Origin: Euclidia mi
Lineage: Eukaryota > Arthropoda > Insecta > Lepidoptera > Erebidae
Assembly (NCBI GenBank): GCA_944739405.2
Contig: OX123191.2
Span: forward strand, 2,956,830 to 3,020,829
Direction of reading: 5' to 3'
Length of the DNA: 64,000 nucleotides
Made by a program: the position numbers and the translations under genes. This document shows, in pieces, positions 1 to 11,904 of this stretch (its first letter is position 1; every line of letters starts with the position of its first letter). The notes below the pieces were generated by a model that saw only the letters and a program-made list of their open reading frames with translations, did no database searches and was not told where the DNA came from.

Positions 1-93
1 ATAAAAAAATTGTGGTGACAGTTTTGTCTTAATAACCAAACCAGTTAAAATATCATCCCGAAATTACATACTACCTTCTTTTATTGTAAATAT

Positions 94-146
94 TTCTGTT
101 ATCGTTCGGTATTTACTTCAAAAGTAAATACCGAACGATAACAGAA
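94..146. repeat. Perfect short hairpin (25-bp arms, 3-nt loop)
   Basis: Arms at 94-118 and 122-146 are exact reverse complements around the loop CAA. The arm begins TTCTGTTATCGTTCGG. No surrounding element explains it. It is the first of about fourteen unrelated hairpins in this window. Confidence 0.9.
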
Positions 147-1344
147 TCAGAAAATCACATCTTTAGAAAACAAAACCGTGTAGATAACCCACTTCGATAT
201 AAAAACCATTTTACCGTGAAGTGGTCCCTCAAAAGCCTTAACAAATGTCATAAGTATTCAGGTCTGACCAAAAAAATTGGTTGCCTGTAAAGTCGGTATA
301 CGGGCGAAAGTTTTACGTGACAACGACTTTGAGTGGTAAAATAATTTTAATGTGAATATTCATTCGTATAGTAGGAAGAAGGATGAAAGACGCGTGCCTT
401 TCACTTTTTATGTCTGTCTCTCTCGCTCTTAGGCGGGACGCGTGCCTCTCACTCGCTCTCATTGTGAGCGCATAACGTGAGCGGAGCGTAACGCAGTTTC
501 TTGAAGTGTCACCCGGCAAACCAATTTATAAGACGTTGTCACGTCAAAACTTTGTAACTTGCTCAAACCAATATTTACATTGGCTTACCACAAATGTGGA
601 CCCCTAAAAACACATGCACAGCCTACCTCGATTTTCCCCTTATTTGAATACCGGCACCCCGTATATTTTCCTTAAAATAAGTCATGTTCTGTTTTTGAAA
701 CGTTTTTATAATTACTGTGATTAATTAGGACCTATTTTCAGTTGGTGTAACCAAATTTCAGAATGTGTTCGCAGGTTTTTATAAGGGGAGCGGACGAGGG
801 TTTAATTATACAATTCGTCATTTTGGTAAGACTTTTCTGACGTGTTTTGGTGGGGTTTTTAAATAAAATATTTAGTTAAGTATGTTATAGCATGAAATTT
901 TTTTACGCTTGTGCAAACATACTGCAACAAAATCATTCCTTTTTTTTAAATGTGGGATATCGCGTATCTACTACGTAAAATTATTTTTTTTTGTATTGCT
1001 GTACTTAACTTGACTAACTGAACTTACTTTACTTGTAAGTAATAAAATTAGAAGCGCGTCTCTCTCCAAAGTTCAATTCATCTCTAATGCACGGGTCCCT
1101 AAAATTGGTTAGACTTTCGTACTACAAGCTCCTGCGCGGTGTCTTCGACATCCCTTAGAAGCGGGTCACGCGAATTCGGAAATCTACTTCACCGTGCAAT
1201 CTCAAGTCACGCCGTGGCCACATGAAACTGTTGGTGAAAGTGTGACACTACAAAGAGAAAAGCGAAAGAAAAATAGTTTTCTTTCTAATTTCATTCGGTA
1301 AATATGAGCAAGTGGGTGATCCCTCCTCCCACCTTGTTTTATTT
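147..1344. other. AT-rich spacer, no gene seen
   Basis: No coding signal stands out. A GC-richer patch at 380-500 repeats the word GACGCGTGCCT about 55 bases apart (two copies) next to GAGCGCATAACG. It could be the end of a DNA transposon, but I could not find a partner terminus. Confidence 0.5.
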
Positions 1345-1500
1345 GACTGCACGGTTGGCGTAGCGTCCAGTATCGTAGGTTCGATTCCCGCACGCAACAA
1401 CACTTTGTGAGATCCACACATTCTTCTTTCGTGTCCGGGTGTTCATTGTGTCTGTTGGTTACATGTTTGTAAAGTCCCCAGCGATACAGAACGTACACCT
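1345..1500 (+). mobile_element. tRNA-derived SINE
   Basis: A tRNA-like head carries an A-box-like stretch (GGTTGGCGTAGCG) and a clear B box (GGTTCGATTCCCG) 30 bases later. A T-rich body follows, ending near GCGATACAGAACG. The head and body match a SINE type I recognise as abundant in Lepidoptera. A functional tRNA is unlikely because the acceptor stem does not close. Related minus-strand heads lie at 36,430, 62,840 and 63,780. Confidence 0.7.
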
Positions 1501-1554
1501 AAATTGGGAGATATGACATTAAAATGAATAATCTCTTAATTTTCTTAAAGTGTG

Positions 1555-1682
1555 ATATCATCAACTACCTAGCGTTATCCAAGCTAGAATCCGGAGTCCG
1601 CTTTCTAGTCTAACCGGATTAGACTGAATATTAGCTTATTCACAGAGCAACCGCTTGTCTGACCTCCTTGGCAGGGTAAATG
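1555..1682 (-). mobile_element. SINE 3' body fragment
   Basis: Read on the minus strand this contains GGAGGTCAGACAAGCGGTTGC, then a GGTTAGACTAGAAAGCGGAC-like stretch, then GGATAACGCTAGG. The same ordered blocks form the 3' part of the complete SINE at 47,074-47,467. The tRNA-like head is missing. Confidence 0.65.
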
Positions 1683-2582
1683 CATCCATATTGTACCTAA
1701 TTACAAAAATTTCATAGTAACTTTGGGCCTCAATATCTCTGGAACCAGTAATTTCCCAGGTATGGTACAGAGGTAAAAAATGTTTGCAATGATTGGTACA
1801 TTATGGGGTTTCAGTTTCCGTTAAGGGTATTTTTACACCCTGTATGTCTTGAATATCGGTGTCGAATTCACGGGTATTGGAATATTTAACTTGAATAATA
1901 TAAATGAATTAAGTTGGAAAATTTTAGGCAATTACGTCGACATGTAGATTTGTATAATTGCAGCGACATATTAACAATAATAAAAATTATGAAAATTAAA
2001 TTTAACATTCAAGTGTCATTTTTATCATATCCATTCATAAGAACAATCTTTGTGTTTTTAATCTGTCTGTAATAAGTACTAAGCTGTTTTGTGGAATAGT
2101 GTATACGGGTGCATATCAAATCTCTAATAAGATAAAAAGCAATAAGATAAATGATTATTTCATTTTAAAATAGGACCATTAAAAGTTAATCTCTATACTA
2201 TTCAAAACCTAGAGCTATTTCTAAACATTTTCCAGAGCGCGTTATGCAATCGCGATGACTTACTATTTAACATTAAGAACGCTGGTTTAATTTTACTTAT
2301 TTACGTTGTCCCCTGATAAAAACTGTACAATAATTCAAGCACAAAAGTACGTAATCATTTTATTTTTAATTCCTGTTCTTGCGTATCTCGAGAACAAGTG
2401 GCTAAACTAAAATAAAACTTGGCAGTTGAATGTTTTAAATTTCGCGATAACGTCCAACAGTGCAAAGTAAAACACAATAAATTGTAGGTACATAAAGTAC
2501 AACTGTATAAAACCGCGTCACAGGACAATGTTTCGATCTTGATGTTTCTCAGAAACAGGTACATAAAATATGTGTGATTTAT
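1683..2582. other. AT-rich spacer, nothing recognised
   Basis: No open frame of note, no RNA gene and no repeat family that I can name. Confidence 0.5.
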
Positions 2583-2630
2583 AAATTATAATATAAAAAC
2601 AATGTATGCATTGTTTTTATAATATAATTT
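2583..2630. repeat. Near-perfect short hairpin
   Basis: 22-nt arms at 2583-2604 and 2609-2630 differ at one position and flank the loop TATG. Confidence 0.85.
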
Positions 2631-2972
2631 AAAGGAAACTGCTTCTGTAAGTCAGGAATAGGTTCTTACAGCAATGGACAATGGACATTATTGTAGGAGC
2701 TGTGTCCCAACCCTTGTAACAAGTTGCGACTAGTATAAACATGTTCAATTAAGCTTTTTTATGATCAATATGCTAAGTTTTTACTGTAATTGCGTGCAGG
2801 TCAAAAGTTACTGGGCTTCAAGTGAAAAAAAGGATTTTGTTTTAAATAATGCGTTAATCTTACTTTATTACACTTTGCGTTACATGTAAACATAATTATT
2901 ACATTTAAAATAATTGTACAGTAATCACAGGCAGTAGTAGTTATTTTTTTGCCGATATTAACAACTGCACAG

Positions 2973-3051
2973 TTGAAAATATGTAAATAACGAAGGAAAC
3001 AATACAATTCTGATAATTGTATTATTTCCTTTGTTATTTATATATTTTCAA
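2973..3051. repeat. Long hairpin, 37-nt arms
   Basis: Arms at 2973-3009 and 3015-3051 agree at 34 of 37 positions around a 5-nt loop (CTGAT). The stem is AT-rich. Confidence 0.85.
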
Positions 3052-3127
3052 ATACATAAATAATAATGGAATATAACCCTTATGTTAGAGTACAGCTTAA
3101 ACATATGCAAATCGTTTACAGGTACTT

Positions 3128-3460
3128 TTAATAGTGATTATTATCTATGATAACTTCATCTAAAAATGTCGCGGGTAACAATATGCTTGGCTGGTGTCTA
3201 GCCCAGCCAAGGTACCAAATAATACTCATTATGTGAGCACAAGTACCTATTATTCTTTTTCCCGTTAAACATGAGCAATAGTAATGGGCAATTGCATTTC
3301 TCACTGTTTCTGCTCTATTTTTTATCAAAATATACGAGTAATAAATTCTACCCGATACATGCCGCGATTTTATGCGCCCCCTCAACAGAATACCTTCTGA
3401 AGTATTAATGTTGTTTCGTACTACGAGTAGGTTAGGAATAGCTCCTATGCATATTTCGAT
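3128..3460 (-). pseudogene. SWIM zinc-finger protein fragment, probably transposon-derived
   Basis: An 85-residue open frame from the Met codon (3128-3385), extendable in frame to about 3460, carries a SWIM-type zinc ligand pattern: C-x-C-x9-C-x-H in YYCSCLTGKRIIGTCAHI, followed by WYLGWARHQ and a FLDE motif. SWIM domains (CxCxnCxH) bind DNA or protein and occur in MULE-like transposases and in several uncharacterised arthropod families. The RGRIKSRH stretch just upstream matches what I recall of such arthropod proteins, where the SWIM domain is C-terminal. No larger catalytic domain is present. The frame runs into AT-rich sequence on its N-terminal side, so this is a 3' remnant. The domain call is fairly firm, the transposon origin is inferred. 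Confidence 0.6.
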
Positions 3461-4156
3461 TGTGTAAATAATAAAAAATAATAATTGTAATTGTGTTTAT
3501 ATATTTTAATTATTTAATTATTATTAATTAATATCATTAATTAATATTAATTATTCTTATTATTTATTCTTATTATTTATTATTATTATTATTAATTTTT
3601 TGTTAATTGCATTTGCGGGCACCGGCAATCATCTCTTTCTAACGTATAGCGCTGTCTCATAAAATATCGTTCGCTGCTCCTGCGCTTACAATATGGCAGC
3701 GTGTGGCGCGCGGTGTGCGGGGGGGTGTTGGGTTAGAGTGGTTTTCCACTTGATTTTTAAAATAGTTTCAGCCCTTTCGTCACTAAAATACTAATTAAGT
3801 TTTATTTAATATTTTATTAAATAAATGAAACTACTTTAACAGATTCCCTGCACAAGGTACAGAGTTACGCCATACAAAAAAACATAACACTAATTGAGAT
3901 CTTTCATATGATATAGGTAGGAAAATGTTACAACACTTGGGACAAAACCGCCCATTCTCCTTTTAATCTTAGAGCTTTCAAATGTACACTATAATTTATA
4001 AGTAATTAAAACCAGTACTATTCTGCGTTAGAAAATTTTGATAGTATGGACGTAATGATGTTTGGTACTTTTATGCTATTGCATAGGTTTTATCGCGGGC
4101 TTGAGCGCGGCGACCGAATTCAGAAATTCCGTAACGGAAAAACCTAACACCCTTCA
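3461..4156. other. AT-rich spacer
   Basis: 3480-3600 is simple TTATTATTAATTAAT-type sequence. A GC-richer patch at 3690-3730 (GGCGCGCGGTGTGCGGGGGGG) has no visible partner. No gene is seen. Confidence 0.5.
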
Positions 4157-4197
4157 CATATTAATCAACTTGGCGTAAGCGCCAAGTTGATAATATG
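4157..4197. repeat. Short hairpin
   Basis: CATATTAATCAACTTGGCG pairs with CGCCAAGTTGATAATATG around TAAG. The only defect is one unpaired A. Confidence 0.85.
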
Positions 4198-4524
4198 TAT
4201 TATGAACTTTACTGCTTACTAATTAAGGTTTAGTTTTGAATAAAATGTTTTACTTTTTTTTTGTTCATTTTTCTTCAAATTTTCTAAGAAATAAAAACTG
4301 CATAAAAAATAAAATAAAATAAAGTAAAATAAAACAAACTTTTTGAGGGTAGTAAGATGGACAACACTAAAAATTTTTCGCTCTATATTTTTAATTGATT
4401 AAATATAGTAAATCAAATAAACTCTCAATAATTAATGTAAATATTTATATGCCAACTTAAATACCAACCAGTTTTAGTGTAATTCCTGAGTCACAATCTA
4501 TTATACACATTGCACTATATTATT

Positions 4525-5257
4525 ATGGACAGCGTCGAGGCAATCAAGTCATCTTTTTCCACCACTATGGCGAGCATCGAGGAGCGCATGGCCAACTTTG
4601 AGGCTGAACTGCAGAAAAGTGCCAAACAGCCTAACAACACACCCAGCGTAACGAGTATAGCAGCCGATTTTTCATCCTTCCGGGCATTTGTGGTAGGAAA
4701 CCATTGGAGCTTTCCGACGTCAGATAGAGTTGCTGGCGCGCGAAGTGGACAGCATCGAGATGCGCAGTCGCCGAAAAATGCTTCTGATCCATGGTGTCAC
4801 TGAACATAAAAATGAAGATCCTGTTCAGCTGGTTATTGATGTAATTAAAGATATCCATCTTACTGATGTCAGTAAGGATAACATCAAGCGGAGTCACCGG
4901 ATGGGTCGTCAGTCGGGTTCAAATAAGCCGAGACCAATTATAGTCAAATTCCAACAGGCAGCAATTCGTGATAAGGTATGGTTCTCCAAGACCAAGCTGA
5001 AAGGTAGTGGCAAAACCCTGTCTGAATTTCTCACGAAGGTACGGCATGATACATTCATGGCAGCAAGGCACCGATTTGGAGTCACAAAGTGTTGGACACG
5101 AGAGGGCCATATTTTTGTATTGGACTTCGACGGGTTACAGCATCGTATTTCTTCTCTCGGCGAACTCAACCGGATTAAGGCGGGTACTCAAAAGACGCCG
5201 ACTGTTGAGAAACCTGCGGCTGGGAAGACGAAACGAGCAGCGGCCACAAAGAAATAG
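4525..5257 (+). pseudogene. LINE ORF1 (RNA-binding chaperone-like), frameshifted
   Basis: The N-terminal part (from the ATG at 4525) is read in frame 1 and contains a short coiled-coil-like stretch (ASIEERMANFEAELQ). Near 4690-4700 the frame changes, and the main domain continues in frame 2 to the stop at 5255-5257. That domain has RRKMLLIHGV, an SHRMGR motif, RPIIVKF and a lysine-rich basic tail (AAGKTKRAAATKK). This arrangement matches ORF1 proteins of Jockey/CR1/L1-like elements, which coat the element's RNA during target-primed reverse transcription. Only one lesion is evident. The frame immediately upstream of the shift contains a TAG in the second frame, so the indel lies between about 4690 and 4700. 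The role is known for the family and inferred here. Confidence 0.75.
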
Positions 5258-6059
5258 GTAGCATGCATCACATAATTTCTAATTGGCAGTAGTTGCGGCA
5301 TCCGTGGTTTGTTTACTTTATATGTTATGTATTTTACACTTGTACCCTATCTTCAATAGCACTAATCCTTAATACCTCCTAATTTGTTACTTTTGACTTC
5401 GACTTTCTTACTAATCAACTTCTCTAATAAATATGATTCCACCTTCTATCTATAATTTATTACTTTAGCTTTTCATTTCACTATTTTCAACTTCACGAGT
5501 TCATGACAATTTGACACTTGACATCTGTCAACGTCAAGACTGCGTTTCGTTTTCTATAGTTGGAAACGTTTAGAAACTGAGCCGTGAATTATATGTAAGT
5601 CTTTACTCTTCATTTAATATTCTTTCATAACCCATATAACTATTTACTTTCTACAAATATATATTTGAACTACTTTACTTATTTGGATATTTATCTATTC
5701 ATTTCTATCTTTTTTAGCATAAATTTATTTATTGGTTCGTTAATTATTCATACTTAATAATATACTATTTATCTCTGAATATTTACGCTGTACTAAAGAC
5801 AAAGCCCGGATGTTGCATTTTACAATTACCTATTTTTTTCGAAAGCGCATTATAATATTAGATGTTTAAACTTTAAATCCTATTTTTCTTTTGTTGTCAA
5901 GCATTGCAATTTGTATATAATTTTTTTTTTTTGTTCTGTAATCTGTTAGCACTGAACTGGCAGGTGGATAAAATAAGACAGATTAAGTTATAATACTCAA
6001 ATTGTATTTTATTATATTTTTAGTTATTTATTTATTATTATATTTATTTTTTATATATT
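5258..6059 (+). other. Long AT-rich spacer between LINE ORF1 and ORF2
   Basis: About 800 bases without coding potential separate the two ORFs. It includes a TTGACACTTGACATCTGTCAA block near 5510 and poly-T runs. Most Jockey-superfamily elements have overlapping or closely spaced ORFs, so this may be an insertion, a UTR, or a junction between two elements. Confidence 0.55.
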
Positions 6060-9024
6060 ATGTCAGACCAGTTACAAAGTAGCGATAACGATAGTTTTTT
6101 TTCTATGAGTAGTCATAACAGTAGTTTTGAAAGCATTCCTTCTCTTGCTGAAACTTTGCAGTGCGAGTTTGCCGATGTACCTGTGAACTTTAATGTCGTT
6201 CATATAAATGCTCAGAGTATTCCGGCCCATTTCCAGGATATGCTGACCACTTTTGACTGTAAGAATATCCATGCTATTCTTGTTTCCGAATCTTGGTTAA
6301 AACCTTGCCTATCGTCTGTTCCTTACTCTCTTCCTAATTTCCGACTCATAAGAAATGATCGAACCGGGAGTGGTGGTGGTGGTGTTGCCATTTATCTCCG
6401 TACTCACATTCCTTTCAATGTTGTTAATATGTCATCACAACCTCCACCGCTCAATGCCGGCGAACATCTCTTCGTGGAACTAGATCTGGCCTATACCAAG
6501 GTTCTACTTGGTGTTTTTTATTCCCCTAACTGTCACATAAATTATTTCTCTTCTTTCGAACGTATCTTAGAAAATCTAGCTCCTACTTACAGTCATACCA
6601 TAGTCATGGGTGATTTCAACACTTGTTTGTTGAAAAAGGATTCGCGCTCATCTTCCTTGTGTAGTATTGTCGAATCTTGTAATCTATCTATCCAATCTAT
6701 CTATCTTTAAATGCTACACATAATTTTCCTAATTCCACTCCTTCTCTTCTTGATCTCATGTTTGTCTCCTCACCTTCTCTTGTCGCCAAGCATGGGCAGT
6801 TTCCAGCTGATGCTTTTCCTACCACAACCTTATCTTTCTCTCCTATAAACTTCGTCTTCCCAAGACAAAGACTAAAATTCTTCTGCAACGCAATTTTGGT
6901 GGCATGAATGTAGAAAATCTTCGCAGAGATGCAAGTATGATCAACTGGAGTCCTTTACATAGCGCAGAGACCATTGACGAGAAAGTTGAATTGTTCACTA
7001 ACGCTATTATTTGTCTATACGATGTTCATGCACCAGTCCGTGCGATTAGAGTTAGACAATTACCATCACCTTGGCTAACCGCTGAAATTAAAGTTCTGTT
7101 GTCTAAGAAAGCTGTAGCTAAAACTAAATATAAATGTCAACCTACTTTTCGCAATTGGGACAACTACATTGCTATCAGAAATCACTGTAAAAAGGTGTGT
7201 AGGAAAGCACAACGCCAATACATCCATAGTTCTGTTGAGAATGAAGATCCAGCTAAGGTCTGGAAATTTCTAAAAACTTTGGGAGTTGGAAAATCTTCAC
7301 ATGATCCTGTCTCTGATAAAATAGATATTAATTCACTAAATCGTCATTTCACTACTTCGTCTAAATTTGATCAGACAACCAAAGCGAATACTTTGCATTA
7401 TCTTTCATTGCTTCCAACCCCAATTTATCCATCTTTCGTTTTTAATCAACTGTCTGAGTGTGATGTTAAAAAGAACGTATTATCCATTGCCTCTAACGCA
7501 GTCGGTAATGATTGTATCAGCCGGAAAATGATAAGTTCCATATTAGATGAAATCCTTCCCATCCTTTGTCATATTTTTAATTTTTCCTTGTCTAGGGGCG
7601 TTTTTCCCACCGTATGGAAAGACGCCCAAATTATTCCTTTACCAAAAAAACCTAATCCGTCTTCCTTTACTAAGTTCCGGCCAATCTCCGTCCTACCATT
7701 TCTATCTAAAGTGCTCGAGCGTCTTGTCCATGCCCAACTCAGCACATTCCTTAATAAAAACCTTCTTTTCAATCCACTCCAATCCGGTTTCCGTCCAGGT
7801 CACAGCACGGTTACGGCACTGATCAATATTACCGACGACATCAGGCTCGGTATGGAAAATGGCAACGTGACTGTCCTTTGTCTACTTGATTTTAGTAATG
7901 CCTTCAATACTATTGATTTCCATATTCTGCTTGGCATATTGCGCTCTATTAACATATCTCCACCAGTAATTGATTGGTTTCACAACTACCTGTTTGGGCG
8001 CCGACAGCGTATACGGATTGAAGACTCTTTGTCTTCTTGGTGTACGTCTACTGTCGGCGTTCCACAGGGTGGCGTTCTATCTCCTTTGCTTTTCTCAATT
8101 TTTATAAATTCTATCTCTTATCAACTTCAGTCAACCTACCACCTTTATGCAGATGATCTCCAAATTTACACTCAAGCTCCTGTCCATGAGCTGTCTGAAG
8201 CAATTCGTATCATAAATTCGGATTTAGATCGTATATCTGCATGGAGCCTCAGATTTGGCCTCGAAATCAATCCTACTAAAACACAAATTATTGTTATTGG
8301 TAGTCCCAGGTTGATTGCGCGTGTAGACCGGACTTGTTTACCCCAAGTTAACTTTAATAGTACTCCTTTACCCATAAGTGATTGCGTGAAGGATTTAGGA
8401 GTGTATATTGATAAAACTCTATCCTGGGTCCCTCAAATTAGGGAAGTAAGTAGGAAATTATTTTCTGCGGCTGGGACGTTGCGAAGATTGCAAAACTTTC
8501 TGCCGACTGCCACTAAAATTGCGCTTGCAAATTCTCTTCTTCTACCTATCCTTGACTATGCCGATGTCAGCTATCTAGATCTCACGGAGGAGCAACTTGA
8601 TAAACTTGAGCGACTTCAAAATTTATGTATTAGATTCATATTTGGATTGCGCAAATATGATCATGTTTCCAAATTCCGCAACGTGCTCAAGCTGGCTATA
8701 ATGGCTGGCTGAATATAATGGCACCTAATTCGCCTTCGACGGAATACTCACATACTTTCTTTACTTTATAACATTCTCTTTAACCCTTCTGCTCCCCATT
8801 ACTTAAAAGATCGCTTCGAGTTCCTTTCTGATACGCATTCTAGATCTCTAAGGTCATCGGTGAATTTGAGACTGGCAATGCCAATGCATTCCAGTAGTTT
8901 TTATGATAAATCATTTACTGTCTAAGCTGCACGCTTGTGGAATGCATTGCCGATGTCTATTAAACAAGCTCAAACACTAACTTCATTCAAGAAATTACTC
9001 AAAGAATACTACTTGACTCTTTAA
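6060..9024 (+). pseudogene. LINE ORF2: endonuclease and reverse transcriptase, broken
   Basis: The ATG at 6060 opens an AP-endonuclease-like domain: NVVHINAQSI at the start, LVSESWL, the GGGGVAIYLR loop and MGDFN near 6608. The frame shifts near 6700 and again near 6815. It then runs open from before the Met at 6904 to 8712 as the reverse transcriptase: KFRPISVLPFLSK, LLDFSNAFNTIDF, GVPQGGVLSPLLF, and YADD near 8147. A further shift near 8700 moves the C-terminus to another frame, where HYLKDRF, one in-frame stop near 8924 and RLWNALPMSIKQA precede the natural stop at 9022-9024. The protein would nick target DNA and prime cDNA synthesis. The RLWN C-terminus points to CR1/Daphne and not to RTE or R1. 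At least three frameshifts and one stop make it inactive. Confidence 0.85.
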
Positions 9025-9372
9025 CCTTCCTTCTCTTGTAATTATCATTTTTGTATTTCCTTTCATTTATATAGCACTAATTTATGTATCATTAATATTA
9101 ATATCTATGTATTTTATTATTATTTATTTATGTATGTACATAGTTATTTATGTAAGTATATCGTTATTTATGTATGTTTATGGATATTTATCTATGTAAA
9201 AATTTGTATTAATAATGTTTATCAATAATGATCTCCAAACTACCCCCTTTCTTCTGAATCCATGTTGTTTCTCCAAAGGTTGCCTGTAAGAGATTACTTA
9301 ATAGTGATAAGGCCGCCAATTGTACTATCTATAATTTATGTTAAGGTTCATTATTGTAAATTTCTTTGGTGC

Positions 9373-9401
9373 AATAATAATAATAATAATAATAATAATA
9401 A
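9373..9401. repeat. (AAT)n tail at a LINE/LINE junction
   Basis: About nine AAT units form the 3' tail of the upstream CR1-like element and directly precede the 5' end of the Dong-type element. Confidence 0.9.
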
Positions 9402-11904
9402 GTGGGCAAATCGTATCAAACGATACAAGAAAAGGGTAGCCCGATACTCCCAAAATCGCGCATTCCAAAGAGATGAGAAGTTGGTTTATAGAAATTGGGA
9501 GCGACCTGACCCACGTGTGGATGATGGAAGTCGGCCAGATGATGCGAATACGATTGAATTTTGGCGCAGCATATGGTCGACTCCCATCAGCCATACGGAA
9601 GATGACTGGATTAGAGATGTTAAACGATTATGTGAGGCAATACCTCACATGGAGCCCGTAGCCATTGACACCACAGATGTATATTGTGCAGTCCGTCAGT
9701 TAGCCAACTGGTAATCGGCAGGACCGGACGGGCTGCACAATTTCTGGTTAAAATGGCTACGCAGTGCACATGCTCGTTTGGCTTCTCAATTTCAGTCATC
9801 TCTGGATTCAGGGTCGCTGCCTATTTTTATGACAACTGGCGTAACTCATCTGCTCTTTAAGGCTGGTAGTACCACGGAGCCTACGAACTATAGGCCTATA
9901 ACTTGCCTGCCTACAATGTATAAAGTTTTTACATCCATTTTGAGAACGAAATTAGAAGCACATATATTTAGAAATAACATCTTATCTGTATCTCAAAATG
10001 GATGTAGAAGCGGGGCCCGTGGTACTAAAGAGCTACTCCTTATTGACATGACCATAAGCCAACAGGTTCGCCGTAGTCGAAAGAATCTGGTGACATGCTG
10101 GATAGACTATAAGAAGGCCTATGACTCTGTGCCACATACATGGCTCTTGAGGGTGCTGGAGTTGTACAAAGTTGATGCAACTCTATGCACCCTCTTGAAG
10201 GCATGTATGGGGCAGTGGAGTACGGTGCTTCGCTATCCAGGGTGTCGACAGCCTTGCGGGAATGGCGTACCTATAAGGATCAAGCGGGGTATTTTCCAAG
10301 GCGACAGTTTGAGTCCACTATGGTTTTGCCTAGCACTGAACCCACTGAGCACTTTGCTTGAAAGTTCAGGGCTAGGCTATAGATTGCAGAGTAGAGGTCA
10401 AGTTATTTCCCACCTCCTTTTCATGGATGACCTCAAAATATTTGCCTCCACTGACCCCCAATTAACTGAGTTACTAAAGATAACTGAAAGCTTTAGTAAT
10501 TCAATTAAGATGGGGTTCGGTGTGGATAAATGTGCGGTCATGCATGTAAGGCGAGGCAGGAGTGTGGAATCTGACGGTATAGAACTTTCAGATTTCACAC
10601 AACTTAGATCACTCTCTGCAACCGAAACCTATAAATATCTGGGTATGTCGCAGGCATTATGTATTGATGAGGCTGGCATGAAACAGTCGTTGCAGGCGCG
10701 TTTCTTTGGCCGCCTGAAGAAAGTTTTAAAAAGCTTTCTTTCGGGCGGAAATAAGGTGCGTGCTTGTAACGGTTGGGCCATGCCGGTCTTAATGTACTCC
10801 TTCGGCATACTCAGATGGACTCAGACGGAATTGGACGCGTTGGATAGGAAAGTTCGTTGTCTACTCACCACATACCGGATGCATCACCCGCGTTCGTCAG
10901 TGATGAGATTGTACATCCCGCGGAAGTGCGGGGGTCGGGGCTTCTTAAGTGCCAAGACCCTCCACAATCGCGAGGTGTGCAATCTCAGAGAATACTTTCT
11001 CCATACTGCCGCGGGTGTGCACCGAGATGTGGTTGCTGTGGACAACGGACTTACCCCGCTGGGTCTGGCCAAAGAGAACTGGCGCAAACCTGCCGTACTT
11101 GGTGTAGAGGAGCGCAGGGAGGTATGGAGGGGCAAAGAGCTGCATGGACGATTTTACCGGGCCTTGCATGGGCCCGATGTAGATTTTCCAGCTTCGGTTT
11201 CCTGGCTGCGTTTCGGCGATCTTTTCGCCGAAACAGAAGGTTTTGTATTTGCAATTATGGACGAAGTTATCATGACGAACAACTACCGGAAGTATATTCT
11301 GAGGGATGGGACGGTCGACATATGTCGGGCATGTCACCAGCCTGGTGAATCGCTCAGACATATAGTATCCGGTTGTTCTCGTCTTGCCAACGGCGAATAT
11401 TTGCATAGACACAACCAAGTAGCCAGGATTGTCCATCAGCAACTTGCCTTAAAGTACCAACTTGTCGACTCCGAAGTACCGTACTACAGGTATGTGCCTG
11501 ACCCAGTTCTTGAAAATGGTCGTGCTACTCTGTACTGGGATCGGTCTATCATTACTGACAGAACTATTGCGGCTAACAAGCCGGACATAGTGGTGATAGA
11601 CCGATTAGAGCGCCTTGCAATGATCATCGACGTCACCATACCCCATGACGAGAATCTCGTGAAAGCCGAAAAAGATAAACAAATTAAGTATTTGGACCTG
11701 GCTCACGAGATTGTCGACATGTGGGATGTTGACTCGGCGATCATTGTACCGATAGTCGTGACCATAAATGGTCTTATTGCCAAGAGCCTCGACTACCACC
11801 TCAAGAGGCTCTCTTTAGACGGCTGGATCAAGTCCTCTATACAGAAGGCAGTATTGCTGGACACGACACGCATCGTTCGGAGGTTCCTCTCTCTGGAGCC
11901 CTAA
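9402..11904 (+). pseudogene. Dong-like ORF: reverse transcriptase, C2HC finger, restriction-like endonuclease; one stop
   Basis: One frame of about 834 codons is open from the element's 5' edge to the stop at 11,902-11,904, broken only by TAA at 9712-9714. Visible motifs in order: AGPDGLHNFW just after the stop, NYRPITCLPTMYK, WIDYKKAYDSVPH, GIFQGDSLSPLWF, and HLLFMDDLKIF near 10,420 (the catalytic FMDD). A C-x2-C-x8-H-x4-C finger (CRACHQPGESLRHIVSGC, about 11,322-11,377) follows, then a restriction-like endonuclease core with PDIVVID near 11,582, a downstream IIDVTIPHD and KYLDLAHEI. This domain order is diagnostic of R4/Dong elements. The preceding open frame runs into the neighbouring LINE tail (from 9262), but that part is not native. 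The low lesion count suggests a fairly recent insertion. It is inactive because of the stop and the missing N-terminus. Confidence 0.85.

Larger units (their letters stand above)
4500..9401 (+). mobile_element. CR1/Daphne-like non-LTR retrotransposon, nearly full length
   Basis: Two ORFs in the usual LINE order (ORF1 nucleic-acid-binding protein, ORF2 endonuclease plus reverse transcriptase) are followed by a 3' UTR with ATTTATGTATGTA-like minisatellite (about 9080-9200). The end has GTTGCCTGTAAGAGATTAC, GATAAGGCCGCC and TTCTTTGGTGCAATAATAAT, running into an (AAT)n tail. The RLWNALP-type C-terminus of ORF2 and the tail fit the CR1/Daphne branch of the Jockey superfamily. The 5' edge is uncertain: ORF1 starts near 4525 and no target duplication was identified. 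All ORFs are broken, so this copy is dead. Confidence 0.8.

Noticed and set aside
10857..11442. 163-codon plus-frame and 165-codon minus-strand ORFs
   Set aside because: Shadows of the Dong-like coding sequence in other frames. They have no recognisable motifs, whereas the main frame carries the C2HC finger.
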